A stretch of 64,000 nt of DNA from Pseudopyrenochaeta lycopersici (Eukaryota; Ascomycota; Dothideomycetes; Pleosporales; Pseudopyrenochaetaceae), in assembly GCA_003313425.1 (NCBI GenBank), contig NHZP01000007.1, positions 930,001 through 994,000 on the forward strand, given 5' to 3'. This document shows positions 1-10,794 of the stretch, one piece after another. Numbering within the stretch: the stretch's first letter is position 1; each line of letters starts with the position of its first letter. The translations under genes were made by a program, and so were the position numbers. The notes under the pieces were generated by a model. The model made no database searches and was not told where the DNA came from. It saw only the letters and a list, made by a program, of their open reading frames with translations.

Positions 1-3000
1 GCAGCCTAGAGACCACACATCGACGGCACCGTGACGGCCAGTGCTGCCGCCCCGGATCACTTCGGGAGACATATACATGGGTGTCCCGGTCATGGACCGC
101 TGGCGCCCTTGACGTGTCGCAGTATGATCGGCTGCGATGGTTCTGCCCTGGCGTGCGATGAGTTTCGCGGCACCGAAATCGACATATTTGATGACACCGT
201 TGTGGTCAAGCAGGATGTCTTGAACATGTTAGTGATGCGCTTGTAGAATAAAGGGAGTAAAAAAAGACTTACTCTCGGGTTTGATGTCACGGTGCACGAC
301 ACCAGCGTCGTGAAGATACGCGAGACCCTCCAACATCTGTAGAGCGTAGACCATGATAACTGTCTCGTCTTCGATTCGTCCATGCTCGAGCAGTCCGGCT
401 AGCGAGCCACCGGAGCAGTACTCCATGAAGATATATACCTTGTCTCGATGTGGCTCGATACCGTAGTAGGACACGATGTTCGGGTGATCTAAGACCTGGA
501 GAACGCCCATCTCATCTCTGATTTGAGCAACGATAGTAGGAATGAGCTGAGGATCCTGCAAGCGGATCTCCTTGACAGCCATCAAATGTCCAGAGTCGAG
601 ATTCATCGCAGCATATACAGAACCAAATGTGCCACCACCGACAAACTGGCCCTGCTGCCATCTGAGAGTGACGTTGGTCGCGGATGAGGACAGGTAGGTG
701 AGTGCTCGATCAGCTTCATTAGAGTCCTCCAACACTCTACCAAGAGCTTGACGCTCAGCCTCCTTCTCTTTCCTGAACGAGTCAATCTCTTCAAGCCTCT
801 GCATCCACTGCATTTGAGTCAACTCGATCGACTCCTCATCGTCCTTGGAGTTCTTGGGATCTAAAAGGCTTTTTCCGGCGACAGCGTTCAAGCGCTGTCT
901 CTCGGCCTGAGCAGCAATGGTGGACCTTGCTCCCATGATGTCGAAGTGCGAAATGAGAACCGACATACACCCAGCTACTTTGAGTCGCAGTTGTGAATAC
1001 TCCCCATCGCTTATCGACAAGATGTTTTGGCCGCGAGTCATCATCATAGCGAATTCCAGCGCAACGACAGCCCATCGGAAAGTCTTGCGGTCTGAAGCAA
1101 TACAATCGTCACAAATGAAGCTGACCCAGTCCAGTGCCAAACGGGTTAACTTGATATTGTTCATGGCTCGGCGGTTGTAGTCCATATAAAGTACGGAACG
1201 TTGGCCAAACTCGGTGGCGAAAGCGAAGCAGGTTTGGATGAGATCTTGGCAGTCAAGTCCAACGGTTTGCTTACGAACAATTTCGACACTGTCCATGATA
1301 GTGTTTGAAAGCTTATATGCGGTCTTCTTGATCTTTTGCAGTTCTTGGTTAACGCGGGGAAGGTTGGCCCTCTGGTCGATCAACGTGTTCAACTCAATGC
1401 CAACAGCCTGTAGGAACGAGACGTTAGCATTCGCAAGTCGCTGTTGAGAGCCGTCTGCAACCAAGCGCAAGCGGCCAGGCTTCAAGTCCAAGTGAGGTTC
1501 GCGGACGTCGGCTGACATCTTCTGGGATGGTCCAGCCCAGTAAAGAGCCTGTTCTGGCCTGAGGATCAAGACATATGGGTTGGAGGGATCTTCTGGGCCT
1601 TCTTCCGCATGATAGCACGTTGTGAGGAGAGATTGAATATCCTTAGGACGGTCTAACAGCGTCGGTGATGCGATGATATACACGCCTACGTTATTACCAC
1701 CACTGGTTTCAACAAGGAAGTGCCCGGTGGCGACCAGCGAATCGTACAAGTCGCTCAGCTGTTCCTCGTCCAAGTCAATATGGTTGATGTTGTATTCGGT
1801 GCAATTCTCGAATCGTTGTGTCAAAATTCTGGAGAAACGGAAGAGCTTACGTTGCCGAACACGGACAGAATCCAGTATTTGCTTGTAGCGCTTTTCCATT
1901 TCAGATCCAGTGAGTTCATCTGGACGACGTTGCAACTCCTTTTCGAAATGAGCACTGAGGCGTGTGAGCGATTTGGATGTGAGGACACTGAATTGCTCTG
2001 CAGTCTCGACATCACCACCCTGAAGCTGTCTGCCAAGCTTGTTGCAGAAGTCCCACTCCTGCTCCAAAATCTCAGCCTCCTTGAAGGTATTTTTGTTTGC
2101 TGCCAGCTTCCAGTTCAGCATCTTGAAGTAGAACTTCAAAGCATCCAATACCACGACATCAAAATTCTCCTCGATGCAGGGAGGTAGGTCCCAGCCTGGT
2201 TCTGGTCTTGAAATGACCAAGTAGCTTTCCTTGACCTGACCCGCCATTGCGAGCAGGATTTGAAACTGCGCAATCATCTGCTCCGCCATCATGACGCCCT
2301 GCTGTGAAGGATCTTTGATCTTCTTAGCGTAGGATAGTCGGACTCGAATGATCTCCTGTAGCAGACGCGAGGGGAAGTTGATGAGGGTAAGCAATTCTTC
2401 AATGTAGGGCGGGAGATGTCTTTCTGCGAAGCCCTCAGCGTTGAAGATTAGGGTGTTCTTCGCCTTTTGTATGACCTGCACCAGTGGTTTGAGCAGATTT
2501 GTCTCTCCCTGCAATGACTTTAGGCCATCTTCTTTGAGAATGCGGTCAATAAACGAAGCCTCGTCAGTAAGGTGGTGTTCCTGCGCAGACCGTGGCCGCG
2601 TTTTCGTAAAGTCGAGTTCTTCGTTGCCGACCCACTTTTTCAAAATGGACATCTCGGTGTTGATGAGAGTGATTGTGTTGTGCCAGGCGATGACAGCTTC
2701 GCATGCGTCCTTGAAGGGCTGCGAGGCGGCGCGGGGATATGCTGCCTCGAGGGCCTGCCTTGTAGGGTAGATGCTCTCAATCTTCTCGATCTTTTTGACA
2801 ATGGCTTCGACCTGTTGGGCAGCAGTCTGGCCTGCTTCGGCCTCGCCTCCCACCTCGAATGTGATGATGCTTTCCAAATGAGCTCTGACTTTGCTTCGGG
2901 CATCGTCGACTATCCGCCGCTGTGCCTGCAATGATCTGCCGCAAACCTTGGCCCGTATGCCTATCCATATCTCCGCCTTCATGGTGCTGTCTCCCTGCTG

Positions 3001-3825
3001 CTCGGTGCTGCCAATCAGTCGCTTCTTCTCCTGCTTGACGACATCTCCAGTGAGTACGCTGGCCAGCATCGAGTGCCATTCCAGGCGCTCGCGGTTTTCA
3101 GGGATCTTCAACTCCTCGATAGACGGCTGCATGTCGTCGTTGCCATAGTAGAGCAGCGTCTCTTGGTCGTAGGGGTCGTTGTCGACATACTCGGCGGTGG
3201 ACGGGGATTCCTCGTCCGTCTCGGAGTCGGTGCTGTAGCCTAGGCTAGGGGTGCGTAGGGCAGGATCGAAGAATTCATCCTGCTCGTTCTCCTGGCGGAT
3301 TCTCTGGACGTATGCCTTTTCTTGGGCGCGGTAGTCGGCATTCGGGTTGCGGCGAGAGCGTGTGGCAGACGAGTTGCGCGTACGGTGCGTGTTGGAGTTG
3401 AGAGAAAACTGCTGGGGGCGCCGAGCTGGGGCATATGCGTTCGAGGGCGTCCGGACGGCGGAGGGACGCTTCGCGGACGAGGTGCCATTCGTCTGGGCGG
3501 GCGGCAGGTCCGTCATGATTTGCGGCCCTCGCGAACGTGACGCGCCCTGGTGGCTACTCCAGGTATACGACGATGCACTCAGAGGAGGGACTTCGTCGAT
3601 GGGAGTGGCAGTAACAGCTGGAGCAAAATTGTACTGGCCATCGTCGATGCCAGCAGCGCCAAGGTTGTTGTCGCGATCGGAAGAAGAGCCCGAGCCGGAG
3701 CTTTCAGTGCGCTCCGGCCCATTCACCACTACAGGCTTGGTCGGGTCGGCCATGGCCATGGGGTGCTCGGAGAGCAGAACGTTGTGAGCGACGTTAAAGC
3801 GCACTCCTCGCGGTTGCTCGCTCAT
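1..3825 (-). CDS. sskB: SskB/Ssk2/Wis4-type MAP kinase kinase kinase of the HOG pathway (3' end outside window)
   Basis: A MAPKKK that phosphorylates the MAPKK of the high-osmolarity/stress pathway (Pbs2 type), downstream of the two-component response regulator. Exons: 3825-273 and 218-1 (continues beyond the edge). The 54-nt intron 272-219 starts GTAAGT and ends AAG; splicing restores the subdomain VIb sequence HRDIKPENILLDHNG. The ATG at 3825 (MSEQPRGVRF) is chosen because the reading frame upstream of it has no ATG. Residues 1 to about 280 are low-complexity and Ser-rich. A long helical regulatory region follows, typical of Ssk2. The kinase begins near residue 1056, with a Gly loop GGGTFG, Lys in AVKE, HRD, a DFG-type VDFG, the activation segment GTPMYMSPEV and DVWSLGC before the edge. 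Family assignment is strong. The 1:1 orthologue name is inferred from domain layout and length. Confidence 0.93.
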
Positions 3826-5189
3826 CGTGGACGAGGGCGTCGACTCTTGACTCCCTGTGGAAATGATCAGCGCGTCAAACCGGTTCGCGGCCTTGTGTGG
3901 CGGTGCAGCAAGAAACCTGCTAGACAAGTTGCACGACCTTGCCCTTCCTCCAAACACAGTTCAGACGCGCTTCAGAGGGTGAAAGATTTATGCAGCACAA
4001 CGAAATGACACTCTAGTAGCGCCTTCTACGCCTTGCCGGTTGCCCTTCCTTTTCGCCTCCCCGACCGTTGGACGCCAGTCTAGCCGCTCACACGAGCCGC
4101 GTTCGCATCGCCACATCTCCTTCACTAAGGCTGAACTAGCCGGCCCTAGCAAGCCTTGACTAAAGACCGTTTCTCGCCTTCATCCGCCTCCAGCATCCGC
4201 CCCGCATCGCGTCTCGGTCAATACCGCAACCAATCTTTGGTCTCCAAGACGTTGCAAGGCTCGCTCCAGTTTCGTGCTAGGAGAAGTTCTAGAGCTGGTC
4301 CCTTGTCATCACCTACGTCGCTCTGTCTTGTCATATGTCTGCAGCGTAAACTTTAGCCTGACTTCTGAGCGATACACCACCACACGCAAAGAGCACTCAG
4401 TATTAGCAGACCTCCTCTGGGTACTCTCAAATTTGCAATCAAGCCACATAGATACCGACAAATGCCCGGCATGACACTCATCTTGAGTGCTCCTTTCTGT
4501 TTGCCCCCTGCATACTTTCCATCGGCCTCTATCCCGCAGGTGATTTTTGATGTGAGCTTTGTTATTCTTTTGATAATCTAGCGAAAGGAGCTTGCACAAT
4601 TTTGCATGTTTTTGGGCGATCAAGACTTTGCTCGCCAATCAATACGTCATCATAGCAATTCCTAATCACCAATGCCGCTCTTGAGCTATCCAGACACAAT
4701 GTTGTTCGGGATTAAGATCTACAAAAGGACGAGAAGAAGGCATTTCTTGACGACTCAGTCTCCTCCAACAGTCCAAGTAGAAACAAGATCTTAATTACTG
4801 TTGATGTGTCTGACTGTGTTGCATGCTCTATGGAATCTACGAGTCCTGACGCGGTGTATGAACATATCAAACTAAGTGGGCAGAGTTTGTCACAAGATTG
4901 GCAATTGGCAATCGAAACCTAGTGTTTCTTCCATATAACTTCTCCCTCAATGCAATTTGATGAGCCCATAGTGTTGGTTTCATCGAATCGTCCAATTGTA
5001 TAGCTAACTATCATACTCCAAATTATGCCCTACTATCAGGATCTACTATACGACAGTATGACAGTCAGCTTCTCGGTCGCAACCCCTCCACCTACATGGG
5101 CCAATGTTTTATGGTGATATTCCATTCATGCCGATCAAGGCTGCACTTACCGCCAGAAAAATGCCAAAAACGTTCCTACGTGAACTTAA
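3826..5189. other. Intergenic region upstream of the MAPKKK
   Basis: About 1.36 kb between the MAPKKK start and the stop of the small CaaX protein gene. I see only short unsupported reading frames. The part next to the MAPKKK start presumably holds its 5' UTR and promoter. No repeat or RNA gene was recognised. Confidence 0.5.
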
Positions 5190-5452
5190 CTAAGACACCA
5201 CGCACTGGTAAAGGTTAGCCATGTACGGGAAGACGGGGAGAATTGACTTACGCGTGACTTTTTCTGCTTGGATTTGGAGCTAGCAGATGTCAAAGCGCTG
5301 GCCCCTTGCACTTCTGCTTGGAGACCTGGATTGTTCTTCAGCTTTTTCTCCTCCTTGTACTTGTTGATGTAGTCATCAAATGACCGTTTGCCCTCCATTG
5401 TGAAATTGTTCTTCTCCTTGCCCTGCTTCTTTGGAGCGGATGCACCCGACAT
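5190..5452 (-). CDS. Small basic protein (71 aa) ending in a CaaX prenylation motif
   Basis: Not recognised as a named family. Exon 1 is 5452-5252, the intron 5251-5205 (47 nt: GTAAGT donor, GGCTAAC branch point, CCAG acceptor), and exon 2 is only 5204-5190, encoding CVVS and the stop. The ATG at 5452 lies in a good context (CAAAATG); the frame upstream offers only TTG. The protein begins MSGASAPKKQGKEKNNF. It has a charged central segment (about residues 20-40, DDYINKYKEEKK) that could be helical. It ends in a Lys-rich tract SKQKKSR directly before CVVS. Polybasic tract plus CaaX is the pattern that directs prenylated proteins such as Ras to membranes. Without splicing the frame would run into an unrelated tail, so the CaaX depends on the intron call. 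Membrane attachment is inference. Confidence 0.6.
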
Positions 5453-7004
5453 TTTTGCCAACGATGGGAATAGGCAGGGAAGTGATTGGAACTCTCTACA
5501 TTATCCCGGAAGTGTTCTTTTATACCCGATAGCTGTCGTCGTTCTGCACTGGAGGACCTCGCTGATGTGTTGGCGCGTGATTCGCTGCGTCAATACGCTT
5601 CTGCAGCATCGGTTCCTTGTCTCTCCGCTGTGGTCCTTCTAATCCTGCCTGTTGGCTTGCAGATCAGTCAACCAATCGCTTGTGTAACGAAGAACCGTGC
5701 ATGAACCACTAATCCGTGCGCTTCGCTCAGTAAACAACCATTAGAATGGTTTCTACATCCGTTGTTACTGATCTTCATGTAGCATTCCTCATAGCGAATC
5801 CGAAGAGAAGGGCGATGGAGATACGTGGGCAGTTTATCGAAGCGTCGAAGCGCGCTAGGCTCGGAGAGACGTTGGACCCCAAAAAGTAATCAACGCATGT
5901 TCATTGACGCCATCTTCGACATTGTCACTGCCTCTAGTATATCTGACCAAATGCAGGCGTTGGTCTTGAATGTTGTTCGGGACGTATGAGGAGGCGGACT
6001 TGTGATCGCGGGATTCTGATTTGGACTGTTTACAACTGAATCGGTCGAGCATATGGGTTCGAGTCCAATAAAGATAACTGAGCATTTGTTAGATTTAGAC
6101 CCAGAGAGAAATTTAAACGTTAACGCCCTGATGAACTGACATAATCTCCAACCATTTCCCTTCGATGGGTTCCCCTTATGACGCCGATTCACGGTACCGG
6201 TGATGACTTGGGTACCATGATGGCATGTTAGACTATCTCGTAGTACCCATATATTCATTGCGGACTACGATTACATCCCTTTCGAGGTGGGGCTACGCGC
6301 CAGGTGACATGTTACGTTTTCGGGGCAGGAGGTGATCCGGTGTCCCGTTGCGCGTGGATCACGAGGCTGCTACGATGCGAATTGGTGTTTTGACGTGTCC
6401 GGCAGAAGGGAGGAGCAATTCTCCTTGAAAGTTATGAGTCATTCCACGATTATTTCGTGCTTCGGTTGCAATAGATACTGCTCTCAAGGTTTGGGGGGGA
6501 AGATGGGCTGACGATATCCTGGAACCCGTTTGACGTCTCCGCTAGTATAGCGCGTACCATACTTTCCAGGCCCCTCAACGCTAGGTATCCCTCCAACAAA
6601 GGAACCTACTGGAAGGAAAGACTTTAGTTCCGTAGTGGCATAACTTGGCAAGGCATTCCACCTAAGTGAATCCAATGAAAGCTTCCTACAATCGTCCCAG
6701 TCCAGAGAGTAGGCGTTTCACTGAATCAGGGAGCGGCATCTTGCTGTCCCTCTTCCCCCCTTCTTTGCCTGCCCGCCACTCTCATCTGCTCTCCAACACA
6801 CTATGCATCTCTTTCATCTCCTTCGTCACTCCTACTTCGCCGAAGGTTGAAAGTTCTCAACCTCGATGCCAATATCTTTTCTAGAGTCGTTTTAACCATT
6901 TCGTTTCGTCATCTGGCAGATTCACATACAAAGGCACTGTCCTGAATTGCTACGGGAAAGGTCTTCATATTGATTAGACTTCACGTTGCGCAACGTTAGA
7001 TGAG
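5453..7004. other. Intergenic region between the CaaX protein and beta-lactamase-like genes
   Basis: About 1.5 kb between two divergent genes. It contains only short ORFs without recognisable motifs. Pyrimidine-rich tracts around 6740-6840 are consistent with the 5' UTR/promoter of the downstream plus-strand gene. A tRNA T-arm-like string near 6054 could not be extended into a tRNA. Confidence 0.45.
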
Positions 7005-8819
7005 ATGCCTTATCAATGTAAGTCTATAAGCGTATACGACATTGGACTCAAGATGCAGCTCCAGATAATGACTAACTCGCAAGCTATCTTCAGAAAGCTG
7101 CCTTTTCGTGTCAAAATGCCAAACGGAAACCCCCTCCTCGATCCGGAACTCGAGAGACACATTCGAGAAATAGTAGAGCTATGCGGGACCCACATGACGA
7201 GTATCTCTGTTCGAACCCTAAGAAAAGAGGAAAATGACAAACGATCGGAACACGATATGAGAACAATAGTGACTTCGAATCAAGCTGGACATGAGGACTA
7301 CATAGTCTCTACCAGTGGTGAAGAATTGTTTCACATTGCCTCCATCACAAAGATTCTCGTTGCAGTCGCGGTAATCATTGCTATCGAAGTAAAGGCAGTA
7401 GAAGATAAAACTGACAACCCCTATGCCAGTTTCAAAGGTATAAAGAACGAGCCACTAACAAAATTGTACAACAAACATAGCGATGCAAAGATAGGTGGCC
7501 TACCCGGTAACCCTACTCTATATAATCTCTTGTTACACACTAAGGGCATGCCGTCAACAAACCATCGTACACTCGCGCCGGATGGGGAACCAATCATGAC
7601 TCGTGAAGAGGTCGCAGGAGGCTTGATCCGCCCTATCGCGCACAGTGCAGCGAAGATCGATACGAACGACCGCTGGACACAATACAGCAACACCAATTAC
7701 TCTGTTGTTGCAATGACTATTGAAGTGCTATGGGGACGCAGCTTGGATACATTCATGAAAGAGACGCTGTTCGACCCTCTTCACATGTACTCAACTTCGA
7801 TCGGATTCCCGGCCAATAGAGATGTAGAGGTCAACGGATGGGTGGTGGATTCCGACGGTGCATCTCACGAGGTGAGAAGGCCCAGATATCAAGCGACAGG
7901 GGCTGAGGCTGGGGCTCTTGGAGCGTACAGTACAGCCCATGACCTTGATCTCTTCTACGAGTTCCTACTCAATTCATTCTATGGAGACAAGGTAATCGAA
8001 GGGTTTGATCTCGAAATCCTCGATACAATACTTAGAATGGAGAATGAGTACACAGATAAGCTTGTTTTCTCATCAATTGGCCTATACACCACTTTACACT
8101 CGTCGGTAATCGGGTCGATGTCGGTTAACAGATTGCAATTTCCCGACAAACGGTTTTCTACATATCCCGTCCTACCAGGGCCTTCAGGGGAAAACATTGG
8201 AATTTATACGATGACTGGATCAGCGATTGGTTGCTGTTGTGCTACTGCACTTTGCCTTAGCACCACGAAGGAAAATTTTGCCATTGTAGTGTTGACAGAC
8301 ACATCAGGTCCTGTTGACTCTGCCGACCACATTTTACGACTTATACTCCGAAAGATTGTGAAACGAAGTATTCCTAAGAGCCATTTCAGGTTTATCAAGC
8401 CGCCTGAGATTGTAAGAGACATGGTCGAAGAGGCAAAGGCTCAATCTTTGCGGGAGTGGCAGAAAGCAAAGCAAGCGGATGCGAAGTATATCGACCAAGC
8501 CCCTCGAGTGGGTAAGGATATCATAGGCGTCTTCAAGGGGAAAGGGTTCAGTCAGCGGCTGGACATATACGAGGACAATGGCAAGACTTACATGACCGTG
8601 GGTGGTTCTTCCATAACCCGCACATCCAAACCCTTCCAGCTTGTTTGGCTCAACGGGACCTCGCTAAAACTTTGCGTACCTCAACACCTTTCCATCGATA
8701 CATTACGCGATGGAGACTGGTCTAATCTGGTGTTCAAGGTCAAAGGCCAAGACCAAAAGGTCCAGGAATTAACAAGGGAAATTGGCGGAAAAGAAGATTA
8801 TTACATAAGAGTTGCTTGA
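7005..8819 (+). CDS. Beta-lactamase-related serine hydrolase (class C/LACTB-like)
   Basis: Intracellular-looking member of the serine beta-lactamase/penicillin-binding-like superfamily (AmpC/LACTB/esterase fold). In fungi this family acts as esterases, amidases or peptidases, so no antibiotic role is implied. Counting from the ATG at 7116, the nucleophile motif is SITK (S76, K79) and the second motif YSN lies near residue 190, both correctly spaced. The C-terminal ~110 residues look like the accessory beta-domain seen in many fungal members. No signal peptide is visible. The frame is open from an ATG at 7005, but a GTAAGT at 7018 with CTAAC and an AAG acceptor at 7083 would remove 66 nt in frame. 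The start could therefore be 7005 (spliced or unspliced) or 7116 (MPNGNPLLD, context AAAATG). Length is 567 aa from 7116. It converges on the DUF6594 gene, with 174 bp between the stops. Confidence 0.82.
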   Translation: MPYQCKSISVYDIGLKMQLQIMTNSQAIFRKLPFRVKMPNGNPLLDPELERHIREIVELCGTHMTSISVRTLRKEENDKRSEHDMRTIVTSNQAGHEDYIVSTSGEELFHIASITKILVAVAVIIAIEVKAVEDKTDNPYASFKGIKNEPLTKLYNKHSDAKIGGLPGNPTLYNLLLHTKGMPSTNHRTLAPDGEPIMTREEVAGGLIRPIAHSAAKIDTNDRWTQYSNTNYSVVAMTIEVLWGRSLDTFMKETLFDPLHMYSTSIGFPANRDVEVNGWVVDSDGASHEVRRPRYQATGAEAGALGAYSTAHDLDLFYEFLLNSFYGDKVIEGFDLEILDTILRMENEYTDKLVFSSIGLYTTLHSSVIGSMSVNRLQFPDKRFSTYPVLPGPSGENIGIYTMTGSAIGCCCATALCLSTTKENFAIVVLTDTSGPVDSADHILRLILRKIVKRSIPKSHFRFIKPPEIVRDMVEEAKAQSLREWQKAKQADAKYIDQAPRVGKDIIGVFKGKGFSQRLDIYEDNGKTYMTVGGSSITRTSKPFQLVWLNGTSLKLCVPQHLSIDTLRDGDWSNLVFKVKGQDQKVQELTREIGGKEDYYIRVA

Positions 8820-8993
8820 TAATATACCATCGCAACGTACACCAAACCCAAGTCCATTTTCATCAGCTGCTGCGCGTTTCATAGTACAATTCATACAAAA
8901 TTTAAAATATAATCCCCACTATGGTATGTCAAGCAGTATTACTATGCAGTTCGTGGAAGGAAGCAATGCCGAAAGGCCCAAATTCGCTGAATA

Positions 8994-9957
8994 TCAATCC
9001 TTTTGGCTTACAAATACAACAACAATAGCTGAATACCTGTTTCCTTGTTAGCACTCATGTGTTCTCATGATCTCAAGATGCAGAGGCAAAATGAAAGTGA
9101 AGACACCTACGCTGCAATGGCCCCGAAGTTGGTGGCTCGCACGGTATTCGCAAACATTGCGTTTAAAACGGACACCAGTACAATAAGAAAGATAATAACA
9201 GTAAGCCGAGCAGCTTGGCTTGACACCAATGTTAGTGCCAAAACTGGCAGCAGTTGCACTAAGCAAAGGCAAGCTGCTACTATTCCGAATTCCACGTTCC
9301 TAAGTTTCTTCTCTGAATATTGTACGAAATAACTTTGCTCGCCTTGGTGCTTCTAATGCGATTTGTCAGCTATGAGACGAACATTTACAAAACAGGCCCT
9401 TAGTATGTGCTCACAGTTTGAAGGAATCGGCATAGACGTTCATGCCTTCCCACGAATCTGTGGAACCAAGATTTAGATCCAGTTGCTATGGAAAGTAAAT
9501 GCGAAGCTACTTCTCCCTGTTTTCGGGGTGAGCAGAGATCTGTAACGAGATCAGAGCTTGGTTTCTCTTTTTTCAAGCCTTTGACAACATGTTCAGCAGG
9601 AGATTCAGTCCCTCCGAGCATTGCTAAGGCTGCGATTGCATCACCTAGAAAGAGTTCAGCCTTTTGTAGAAATATCAAATGGGTCGATATACCATATGCT
9701 TTAATTGTTTCTTGCAATTCTGCAAGGACATTTACCGAAGACTTCTCAGGGGGTGCGGAGGCGACTCCATTTACAATGCATTTCTCATGTCTAACAATGT
9801 CGTCGATGTCGCTCTCTAATGCTAACATGCGCTGCTGGATGGCTAGGACGTTGATCAAATGGAGTCTTTCATACCGACTTGTGATCCATAGGTCTTTGTC
9901 AGAGGTCATAAAACCTGCTATCTCGTTCAATTCGGCGATTTGTTTTGTCGTGTCCAT
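8994..9957 (-). CDS. DUF6594 family membrane protein (three exons)
   Basis: A fungus-specific protein of unknown function with the DUF6594 layout: an N-terminal soluble helical domain and C-terminal transmembrane helices. Exons: 9957-9415, 9352-9111 and 9036-8994. Introns 9414-9353 (GTGAGC...TTAG) and 9110-9037 (GTAGGT, with TGCTAAC just before the CAG acceptor) give an uninterrupted 275-aa protein. The ATG at 9957 (MDTTKQIAELNEI) is the first ATG in frame. Family signs: the early LINVLAIQQRMLALESDID helix (about residues 28-46), the motif VQYSEKKLRN before the membrane part, two strongly hydrophobic helices in exon 2 (LCLVQLLPVLALTLV and LTVIIFLIVLVSVL), then the typical TNFGAIAAYSAIVVVFVSQ ending, which appears only after splicing exon 3. 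Members are often linked to heterokaryon-incompatibility-like loci, but no function is established. Confidence 0.82.
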
Positions 9958-10794
9958 TGTTACTAGCGAGGCATTGACGCAGAGATGCTCTAATGGGTTT
10001 AAGTGAGTTACCGAACCGCGGAACAATGTGCCCTGACGGTCTACGAGCTGATGTGCGGCCTAAGTTTTCGAGGGTACTCGAATTGTCACAGCTCGCGCGC
10101 GGCAACCGCTTGTGCCGTGTTTGAGCTGGCCGGATCAGCACCCGAATTAGCAATTCGCGCCACAGCGCGTAATTATCTAACTAGGGAGTTTTCTCTAGGC
10201 GTCATTTCCAAACAAAATCACACAAATTTTCGGATCGTATACTTGTGCTCCTTTAAACTAGGGTTCATGTCGTCATTCTCTAACGTTCCTATAGCCAATA
10301 CAAAAACAATTATGGCAAGACTGATCTGCTTCTTGTGTTTTTCCTAGAACCATGTCTGATCCATGGTCGAAGCTTTGACATTCTGTTCACTACACTCGTG
10401 TTATACTGCCATTTAACTTTCACTTAATGAGTAACATCGTAAGATTGTGAATGTATTGTGAGCATGACGAGTGCGAGGTTCTGCTATTGCAATACTCTCC
10501 TTACTAGGTGAGGATAAATTACCGAGCGTAAAGAATAAGAATAATGAAGATTTATGGGGGAATCTGCTTGATTAATATTTGCCCGTAGCATGCTGAGCTA
10601 GAATCAGGGGTGTACGAGACAACCTGTGTTCGACGGTATAATCATGTCTTGTCAGATCTGCGAGTGGTGACTACCAAACAACGCACCACAGTCCTCAATC
10701 CACAGCTCGCTATGCAATTAAGATATTTAAATATGCCTGTGCGGCGATTTTGTTACAAGGCCATCGAATTCACCCGCTAACCTTTCGAATCGGC
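9958..10794. other. Intergenic region between DUF6594 and GH35 genes
   Basis: About 0.84 kb between two genes on the minus strand: the promoter side of DUF6594 and the 3' flank of the beta-galactosidase. Moderately AT-rich; nothing else recognised. Confidence 0.45.

Noticed and set aside
6000..6080. Possible tRNA gene (GGGTTCGAGTCC T-arm-like string)
   Set aside because: The T-stem has a mismatch, no matching D-arm, anticodon arm or acceptor partner was found upstream, and intron-containing models did not help.
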